A stretch of DNA of 15,485 nucleotides from positions 1 through 15,485 of the forward strand of contig RXOD01005176.1 of the NCBI GenBank assembly GCA_005223375.1, read 5' to 3'. The translations under genes and the position numbers were made by a program. How positions within the stretch are numbered: position 1 is the first letter of the stretch; each line of letters starts with the position of its first letter. This document shows, piece after piece, positions 9,376-15,485 of the stretch. A model generated the notes under the pieces. The model made no database searches and was not told where the DNA came from. It saw only the letters and a list, made by a program, of their open reading frames with translations. Origin of the DNA: Amoebophrya sp. AT5.2. Its lineage: Eukaryota; Sar; Dinophyceae; Syndiniales; Amoebophryaceae.

Positions 9376-10035
9376 CGCATGGCGGCAGAGGTGGCAGTAG
9401 CTCAGATTGCGAAAGGGAGGAGACGACGCGAGCGAGCCGCTCGCGATTGCGTGCACGACGGAGAACCTCACTCCGGCGAGAAGGCGCCGCGCGCCTGACC
9501 CTGACCACGGGAACAGGCAAGGCATCCTCGAGCGCGGACCACGCCGAGCGAAATGCGAGTGGGGTGCGACGAGTGGGGACCGGTCGCGCGAGTAGCTTAT
9601 CAAACCGCCGCTGTACTACGTGCTGAACAAGAACGCCCATTAACCGCTCCAGACAAAAAGCCTGTTCGCACCAGCTATGCACATCTTGCACCATGGTCGC
9701 TGGCGCTACTTGCGATCATAGAAACTAGACACCAGCTGCGGGCCAAACTAAACCACGCTGTTACTCTTGCTACTACCTAGCTATGCGCGTACGCATCTGG
9801 CTCCCGCGCTCGAGGATGCCTTGCTTGGAAATCCAGACGCGATTTCGTTTGAGATGCTTCAAGAGTCAGGCTTTTATCTGAAACGTGTGCGGTCAGAGCT
9901 CATCTGAGCTTCGTCGAAAGAGAGCTACGCCCTTGTAGGCGGCACGAAGACGAACAAGAAAGAATAATAGCAAGGTAGGAGCAGAAGATACAGACTGTCA
10001 CAGAGATGGATGCATGGCCTCATAGATAAAATCAC
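9376..10035. other. Intergenic stretch upstream of the helical-protein gene
   Basis: About 660 bases between the stop of the charged-protein gene (TGA 10036-10038) and the chosen start of the next minus-strand gene. The minus frame of exon 1 stays open upstream to about 9603, so a longer N-terminus or another exon is possible. The added residues are Arg/Ser/His/Pro-rich and unconvincing. Nothing else was seen. Confidence 0.4.
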
Positions 10036-11289
10036 TCAGTCATCCTTTCCATCGGTAAAGTTTCTCTTTTCATAGTTTTCGCACCAAGTTTTGATGCCAG
10101 CCCACGACATCCCGCCGAATTGTTTGAGCGCCAGGATGTTCAAAAATGTGCCCTGCACAGCCCGCATTTTCTCCCTCTGCCTCTCTTGCTGGTCGTTGAG
10201 GGCAACGCCGCGCTGATTGGTCTCCTCGTCTTCGATCTCTTTGGCGATCCGCTGGTGGAGCTCCTCGAAGGACTCCCACGCCTTTTGGTCGATGCCGTAT
10301 TTCTTGTTCGCCACCACCCGGGCCAGCACTTTGCGCCCGCGCTCCTGTATACATGGATGGGCTGTCGTCGGCATCACATCGAACTATCACTGCTAATAGT
10401 TAGTTACTTAGACGAAAACCGCAGCTGGCATAAGATAGATCGTAGAAGATTCGACTGATACCCAAGCAAAAAAAGCCGAAAGAAAGGGCAAGCGGTGCGA
10501 TGACTTTGGACATCTCATCCCAAGGAAGTTCGTCGAACATCTCCACGATCCCGTCGACAAATTGTTTTCCTTGTTTGCGGGATATCAGCTTCGCCGCCTT
10601 GCGGTTGTGCACCTTTTGCCTCGGTAGCAGCTTCCTCACCGGGGTGATGGACGTGTCCCCCGCCCATAGCACGTTCGCCGCGTTGTTGTAGGATCCCGCC
10701 CGGTCGACCAATTCGTAGACCGTCTTTTTCCGTTCGCCGTAGTCCATGTTTTTCGTCGGCGTGGGCGTCATGCCCATCTCGCCCCATGCTGTGCAGTCCA
10801 CACATTGAATTGCGAGGCGGTCCCACGCCAGAAGTCAGGGATTTACTTTGCCAACAACCAATGACTGGCTCTTTTTCGAAATTAGTGCCAATCTTAAGTA
10901 CCAAAGGAAATCAAGTCCAGGCTGGTTCAAAAAAAATCAAAAATCTAAACTTTAATATGGCGGCGCAGAGGCGAATCTTCACTACTTGAGTCTCTATGAT
11001 CGATGAAGCAAGCAAGCAAAGACATAAAAAAGTGCGCACCCGTCACGAAATTTCTCGGCGTCTGCTCGATTTGCTTGTCGTCCTCGTCCGCTTCGTTTTT
11101 CACCATCTCTTCGGTCTTACGGCCGGCGGCCCGCACGAAGAACTTCTGCAAGAGGAGGGTCTTTGGTTGCTGCTCCGCGAGCTGTTCGCAGAGCTGTTTC
11201 TTGGTGTTGTACTTGCCGACTGCGCGGCTTTCTGGTCCTCCGGGAAGGGAGTAGGGCTCAGGTGGCACGGGGTCTGTCCCGCAGGCAGG
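10036..11289 (-). CDS. Multi-exon gene for an unrecognised charged protein, 5' end unresolved
   Basis: Inferred minus-strand exons: 11289-11040, 10788-10462 and 10361-10036, about 300 residues. The first junction is firm: GTGACGG|GTGCGC to CTGCACAG|CA, phase 1, intron 251 bases. The second is my preferred reading of several: CTTGG|GTATCA to CGACAG|CC, phase 1, intron 100 bases, with a TAACTAAC branch-point-like word about 40 bases before the acceptor. An alternative joins at the TATACAG|GAG acceptor 17 bases later. The frame of 11289-11040 has no ATG before the upstream stop and starts after a pyrimidine-rich TTCAAG acceptor, so at least one exon upstream is missing. Residues include an acidic NEADEDDKQIEQ stretch, a basic KVHNRKAAKLISRKQGKQ, and a long charged helix (AWESFEELHQRIAKEIEDEE with NDQQERQREKMRAV). 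The C-terminus is ENYEKRNFTDGKDD. No family was recognised. The coding call rests on phase consistency and composition. Confidence 0.62.
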
Positions 11290-11774
11290 CTTGAACGAAG
11301 AGAATATGCGTCATTATGTTGTGGCGCCTCACGTCAATACTTATACTACGGCTACACTCCCTCCCTGACGAGGGGAGCGTCAGACACCCTGGGCGAGGGC
11401 GTCATCTAAATGAGCAGGCCATGATTGTGTGGCATCGATTTAGAGTTAGATTTGTACTTTTATGCTTGAATGCTAATTAGAGTCCGTCTCTGCGTGCACG
11501 GGCGATGCTCAAGCTCTTCAGAGTACGTGATGGATGGCGATATGGATGGCGTTTGTGGCGGCAAATTCCGCGAAGGTCCAAATGAGCACCATACCGTGGC
11601 GCAAGGTGAAACGTAGCACAAAGAACGAACGACGTTTCGTAGTTCTATTGCAATACCATTGCCCGCCCGTGAACTTCAGTTCGTGAGTACTTACTTCCCA
11701 TTTCGCTCGCACGTCCTCTCTCTCGCTCCGGGAACACAACCAGCATGCTCCGCTGGCAGATAGCGCATCGCGTT
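11290..11774. other. Upstream region of the charged-protein gene; probable unplaced 5' exon
   Basis: No gene is resolved here, but the minus strand carries a near-perfect donor, GGGAA|GTAAGT, with GT at 11694-11693. It follows a charged stretch that reads SEREDVRAKWE in one frame. Phase 0 of that frame would join to the phase-0 acceptor at 11290. Upstream, this frame runs into the repeat array starting at 11775, so the true start is unclear. Confidence 0.35.
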
Positions 11775-12110
11775 GAGATACCAATCCATCGGTAGCGCGA
11801 AGTTCCAGAGCTGTATCTGACAGGTAGTTCTTCACTCAGTGACGGCTGCGACAGAGCCTCCAGATACCGACGTGTAACGCGAAATGCCACGAGCTGTATC
11901 TCGACGGCAAGGGTTCACGCGCAACCTCCTCGCTTCGCTGCTACAAAACCTCCAGATGCCGACGGGTAACGCGAGATGCCAGGATAGTATGATGGAGGTA
12001 GCAGGTACCCTGGCCGCCTCCTTCCTTCCCTGCGACAGAACCTCCAGGCACCAATGGGTAACGCGAAGTGCCAGGGTAGTATGATGGAGGTAGCATGTAC
12101 CCTGGCCGCC
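11775..12110 (-). repeat. Left arm of inverted repeat: four diverged units in minus orientation
   Basis: Four units share the core GTAACGCGAAGTGCCAGGAT (anchor CCAG/CCAC at about 11805, 11887, 11979 and 12071), spaced 82, 92 and 92 bases. The two inner units continue as AGTATGATGGAGGTAGCA and match each other best; the outer two are more diverged (for example CCAGAGCTGTATCTGA). Spacers share CCTCCAGATACC-type and GGCTGCGACAGA-type words. These are the reverse complement of the units at 12430-12919. Confidence 0.85.
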
Positions 12111-12119
12111 TCCTCCCTT

Positions 12120-12226
12120 CCAACACTTCGAAGCCAACACTTGAACGCCAACACTTCAAAGGCAACACTTTGTCATAAACACTTTCAAAACACTTGAAAA
12201 TCTGGTAGCCCAACACTTGAAAATGA
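12120..12226. repeat. Short CCAACACTTGAA repeats inside the inverted structure, left side
   Basis: About seven degenerate copies of a 13-14 base unit based on CCAACACTTGAA(A/C)G, some changed to GCAACACTTTG or AAACACTTTCAA. They follow directly on the left arm. Inverted copies lie at 12300-12329, so the centre of the structure is also symmetric. Confidence 0.75.
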
Positions 12227-12299
12227 GCTGCAAAAGCGGACCACCAAAATCCACCGTGCGCCCGCGTTTGGCCTCAGAAAGCAGACCACGACGTGGGCA

Positions 12300-12329
12300 C
12301 TTTTGAAAGTGTTTGTGTAGAAGTGTTGG
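12300..12329. repeat. Inverted copies of the CCAACACTT repeat, right side
   Basis: Contains GAAAGTGTTTG and GAAGTGTTGG, the reverse complements of AAACACTTTC and CCAACACTTC on the left. A further TTTCAAGTCTTGGG at 12341-12354 may be another decayed copy. The unpaired centre between the two sides is about 70 bases (12227-12299). Confidence 0.65.
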
Positions 12330-12429
12330 AGGCCACAGGCTTTCAAGTCTTGGGCTCCAGGTCTCTCAAAAGTCTGCGAGCTAGTGGCCCCGAACCTGTA
12401 TCGGCCAGCTCGCCGCGGAGGGTCAGACG

Positions 12430-12919
12430 GAGCCGGGCCACGGATTCTCCGCTGCCATCAGCGATGACATGCTACCTCCATCATACTATCCTGGCATTCC
12501 GCGTTACAGCTGGGTATCTGGGCGATCCGGGCCACGGCTTCTGCCGCAGCCATCGAGCAGCGACTTATAACCTCCATAGCCTCATCCTACTATCCTGGCA
12601 CTTCGCGTTACTGCTGGATATCTGGGCTCTCCGGACCACGGCTTCTGCCGCAGCCATCGAGCAGCGACCTATAACCTGCATAACCTCATCCTACTATCCT
12701 GGCATTTCGCGTTACCGATGGATATCTGGGCTCTCGGGGCCACGGCTTCTGCCGCAGCCATCGATCAGCGACTTATAACCTCCATACCCTCATCATACTA
12801 TCCTGGCACTTCGCGTTACCGATAGGTATATGGCCGCTCCGGGCCACGGCATCTGCCGCAGCCACCAACGATCTATAGCCTCCATCATACTATCCTGGCA
12901 CTCCGCGTTACCGATCTGC
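12430..12919 (+). repeat. Right arm of inverted repeat: 104-base tandem satellite-like array
   Basis: Five copies of a unit with core TACTATCCTGGCACTTCGCG begin (at ACTATC) at 12485, 12589, 12693, 12797 and 12889; spacings are exactly 104, 104, 104 and 92. A partial unit (GGGCCACGGATTCTCC...) starts the array near 12430. Each unit continues GTTACCGATGGATATCTGGG, then GGGCCACGGCTTCTGCCGCA, then GCCATCGAGCAGCGACTTAT and AACCTCCAT. The inner three are most alike, and the last has lost about 12 bases of the spacer. Frames that run through the array are repeat artefacts. Confidence 0.92.
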
Positions 12920-13339
12920 TTCGCGACGCCCACCAATTGCAATGCTTTGTATGGGGCGAGGAGTTCGATTATTTGGCATCTCCGTGCGACGTGAAATCTC
13001 CGCGCGGTCTGGTTGATACATTCATTTCCAGCAGAGTGCGGCCTGGTTGATACATTCAAAACACAAACACGCAATGAGTCGGTCACTGGATGGGCTATCG
13101 CTAATCTGGACTGCACTACTCAACGCTCGCGGTGCTGTATCAATCCGAACGCGGCCAGTAAGCATATTGATGTGCATTCTCAATGCGCGAGTAGTAAGGA
13201 AAGTTCTGCCGCGCGATCGGCGCAACGAGTGAGCGAAAGCAGTAAAGCCACCATGTACATTCGTCGAGTTTACAATTGTTGTGGCTCAACTCCGCCTGGG
13301 ACTGGGAGGGCTGATTGTCTGGCTCTGCATTTAGATTTC
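12920..13339. other. Intergenic stretch between the repeat array and the Lys-rich gene
   Basis: About 420 bases downstream of the stop of the Lys/Glu-rich gene (TGA 13340-13342 on the minus strand). It probably includes that gene's 3' untranslated region. Short overlapping frames on both strands are not convincing. Apart from a 16-base direct repeat (listed separately) nothing was seen. Confidence 0.45.
13009..13058. repeat. 16-base direct repeat, two copies 34 bases apart
   Basis: CTGGTTGATACATTCA occurs at 13009-13024 and again, identical, at 13043-13058. Both copies are preceded by a GCG-G(T/C) word. The spacer is too short to be a mobile-element insertion, so a small local duplication is likelier than a target-site pair. 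Confidence 0.85.
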
Positions 13340-15485
13340 TCAGACTTTCTTTTTTTTGAAACCTAACAAACGGAAGCCGCACAAATGCGGAAGGACATCC
13401 TCCTGCAGGCTCGTGAGTGCGTCGATTTGACTTGTTTCGCGCGCGCACTTCGTGTTCATGGACGCCCTTGCGGCGGCGACCCAGGGCTCGATGTAGTTGT
13501 TGAAAACGATAACAATCTTCTTGCGCCTGCTCTCCTCATCTCCATACCTCCCCGAGGTCCACGCTGCGGGCAGCTGCTTTTTGTCGTCCACAAACCGCTC
13601 CGCCACGAAAGTCGCGTACGCCATCCAGAGAGACAGATAGTCGTCCGCTTTTCCCCTCTCGCCCGCGACGAAGTCGCGCTGCTTAAGGCAGACCGCCTTT
13701 TGACTTTGCAGCCATCGCCAGCCGTCGTCATACTTCTCGTGTATGTGCAGCGCGCGATCGCCTGCTTCTGAGCCCTGCAGCGGCCGCGCAATTAGCTGTT
13801 TCCCGGCCTCCCCCTTTTTCGCATACAGCTTCGCGCTCCCTCGAAACATGATTTCAAAACCCCCGAGCTGTGCGCGCACCTCCTGCATTTCCTTGTCGCG
13901 GCGCTCCTTATAGGCGCCCCACTTGGCGGCGAGAAGCTTGCGAGGACTTTCGCGCGCGATGACCTGCTGACGCTGCTTCGTGTCGGCGTTGGCCTCGCCC
14001 TTTATTGCGGCGGGAAGCGCCGACGAACTTGAACTCGGATCCAACTGGAAGCGCACGGATTTAGAGACAGGCTTCGACGCTGCCGCAGGTTTGTCTTTGT
14101 CCTGCAGCTTGTTTCCAGCCGCCTCTACGGCGGATTTCTTCTCGAGGTGCAGCAAAGATGATGCGTTCCCGTCCGCCTGCGGCGCCCCAGACGGCTGCTT
14201 AAGCGAACTCTTCATTGCATCAGCCGGCGTGGGCGACCTGGCCCCCGGCTGCATTAGCCGCGCGAGCGCTTTCGCCAAGGCGGAACCGGGGCTGTTACGG
14301 GCGGCCGGGGACGGGGCTGGGACGCGTTCAGTCTCTGCAACTGTGGCCGTGGCGACGCCGGAGTCTGCTGTGAACGTGAACACGTTTTCTGCAGTCCGTG
14401 ATGGGAAGCGCTCCGCTTTCGGCGACTCCGGTACCGGTAATCCTGTTACCGGGTCCAAAATTTCTTCTATCGGTACCGGATGCAGAACGGTCTCCACGGC
14501 TGCGTCGATCTCCTTGCGGACGAGGAGCTGATCCAAACAGCGCTGCTGTTCTGATCGTGCGTCCGAAGACACGGAGCTTTGCTGCGGGGGCGGCGCTTCA
14601 ACCGGCCACTCAGGATCCAGCTCGTGCAGCAATTCGTCGACCGTCTTCGCGCGCTCCAGCAACGAAGCATCCATTTCGCAGGCATCACCTGCCGATCGCT
14701 GTTTGCAGTTCTCCTGCTGAGCCGGGGTCGCGTCCTCGGCGAACAACTCCCTTAACTCCCGGATCGGCGAAGCGCAATCGGAGTCCACCTCCATCTGGTT
14801 CTCGAAGTAGTCGACCTCCATCATGTTCTGGTAGTGCAAAATCGTCGGAGAGGACTCGTCCAGACCCGCTGCGTCCGGCAACAAACCCTCCACCAGCCCC
14901 ATCGGGTCGTCGCGCTCCGCCAGGTTGTCAAACTCCGCGCAAAGTTCCGGCCAGAGGCTTATCAGGATCTGAAAGGCGGCCAGCGATACGCCCTCGTCAG
15001 TGATCTTCTCCACCGCTTCAGCGATCTCCACTGCGTGTTGCTGCTTTTTGCTGCGGGCCACGGCATCGCGCGTAGTCTTTTTGTCCTTCGCCCGTTTTCT
15101 CGTCAATTTCTTTGCGAGCCTCGCCTGTTTCTTCGCAAGCCCTTCCCGCAGCCTGTATTTGCGTCTTATGTCGAGATACGCCTGCGCGGAGCAGTACAAA
15201 CCCAGCCGCTGCAATTTAAAAAAGTCGGCCAGGGTGCCGCCGCCGCGGACCCGCTCCGAGTTCAACTTTCGCGGCCGCTTGGGCATCGCTTCTACCTCCT
15301 CCTCGCCGTTTGTTTCTATCGCCAGCGCTTTCACGTCGTCATCCTTCAGATACTCATCGCGGCAGACAGCGTCTGCCACGACAAACTTCACACCTACCTT
15401 CTTCTCATCTTTGTAGCTGTCCGGATGGCTATGCAGAGGAAGTTTGCCCCTGTCCCACTGTCCCAGGAGGTCGGGCCAGTGGTCG
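13340..15485 (-). CDS. Large Lys/Glu/Ala-rich probable nuclear protein, N-terminus off the window
   Basis: The minus frame is open from the window edge (first full codon at 15484) to TGA 13340-13342, at least 714 residues without an intron. A GTG at 15389-15391 is not a credible start: the frame continues upstream with ordinary coding residues (HWPDLLGQWDRGKLPLHSHP). Seen in order, in window numbering: PKRPRK at 68-73; a strongly basic region about 108-148 (ARLAKKLTRKRAKDKKTTR) that could bind nucleic acid; an acidic, likely partly structured region with two MEVD words; a Pro/Ser/Ala disordered middle; a conserved-looking C-terminal 200 residues with many Trp, Tyr and Phe (DDGWRWLQSQKAVCLKQRDF, DDYLSLWMAYATFVAERFVD); and the end GFKKKKV, which resembles a monopartite nuclear signal. 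No family was recognised. An AAG|GTAGGT donor-like site at 15398-15397 is not needed, as the frame reads through, but alternative splicing there is possible. Confidence 0.75.
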   Translation of the reverse strand, partial: DHWPDLLGQWDRGKLPLHSHPDSYKDEKKVGVKFVVADAVCRDEYLKDDDVKALAIETNGEEEVEAMPKRPRKLNSERVRGGGTLADFFKLQRLGLYCSAQAYLDIRRKYRLREGLAKKQARLAKKLTRKRAKDKKTTRDAVARSKKQQHAVEIAEAVEKITDEGVSLAAFQILISLWPELCAEFDNLAERDDPMGLVEGLLPDAAGLDESSPTILHYQNMMEVDYFENQMEVDSDCASPIRELRELFAEDATPAQQENCKQRSAGDACEMDASLLERAKTVDELLHELDPEWPVEAPPPQQSSVSSDARSEQQRCLDQLLVRKEIDAAVETVLHPVPIEEILDPVTGLPVPESPKAERFPSRTAENVFTFTADSGVATATVAETERVPAPSPAARNSPGSALAKALARLMQPGARSPTPADAMKSSLKQPSGAPQADGNASSLLHLEKKSAVEAAGNKLQDKDKPAAASKPVSKSVRFQLDPSSSSSALPAAIKGEANADTKQRQQVIARESPRKLLAAKWGAYKERRDKEMQEVRAQLGGFEIMFRGSAKLYAKKGEAGKQLIARPLQGSEAGDRALHIHEKYDDGWRWLQSQKAVCLKQRDFVAGERGKADDYLSLWMAYATFVAERFVDDKKQLPAAWTSGRYGDEESRRKKIVIVFNNYIEPWVAAARASMNTKCARETSQIDALTSLQEDVLPHLCGFRLLGFKKKKV

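Noticed and set aside
12293..12778. Plus-strand 161-codon frame
   Set aside because: It runs through the 104-base tandem array; the open frame is a product of the repeat, and the frame shifts from copy to copy since 104 is not a multiple of three.
12430..12919. CRISPR-like array
   Set aside because: The unit repeats as a whole (104 bases) with no short repeat and variable spacer pattern, and the setting is eukaryotic.
13009..13058. Direct repeat as a target-site duplication
   Set aside because: Only 18 bases separate the copies, so no element lies between them.
14398..15003. Plus-strand 201-codon frame
   Set aside because: Antisense to the Lys/Glu-rich gene; Pro/Arg/Ser-rich, typical of a shadow frame.
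15389..15391. GTG as start of the Lys-rich gene
   Set aside because: The frame is open and protein-like upstream to the window edge, so the gene is partial.

Overview
The window looks like nuclear DNA of a microbial eukaryote with compact, intron-bearing genes. The evidence is ten inferred GT-AG introns of about 97 to 257 bases. At most of them pyrimidine tracts, splice sites and codon phase agree across the junction. There is no ribosome-binding-site or operon pattern, and no rRNA, tRNA, virus or phage gene was seen. Gly/Lys-rich, low-complexity proteins with KGKG runs would suit an alveolate such as a dinoflagellate relative, but the lineage is a guess. No protein here was recognised by family.

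Layout. Bases 2-226 hold the C-terminal end of a plus-strand gene. About 3.2 kb without a convincing gene follows, with one possible decayed minus-strand coding stretch (1108-1481). All further genes are on the minus strand. Gene A (6833 to 3394, five exons, 942 aa) encodes a long disordered protein with a seven-copy GGNAP array, a tandemly duplicated internal exon and a C-terminal basic signal. Gene B (9375 to 7136, five exons, 458 aa) encodes a mostly helical unknown protein, and each of its four introns carries simple or tandem repeats. Gene C (11289 to 10036, at least three exons, 5' end unresolved) encodes a charged unknown protein. Gene D (15485 to 13340, open at the window edge, at least 714 aa) encodes a large Lys/Glu-rich protein with probable nuclear-localisation stretches.

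Between genes C and D lies the most striking non-coding structure. Diverged units face one way at 11775-12110, related units in a 104-base period face the other way at 12430-12919, and short repeats that also invert lie in the centre (12120-12329). The whole is a roughly 1.15 kb inverted-repeat structure, possibly a foldback-type mobile element or an inverted satellite.

The genes do not form a recognisable pathway. Genes A and D share disorder and basic nuclear-type signals, which hints at nuclear or RNA-related roles but does not establish them. Exon boundaries were worked out by eye from splice consensus and phase; transcript data would be decisive.
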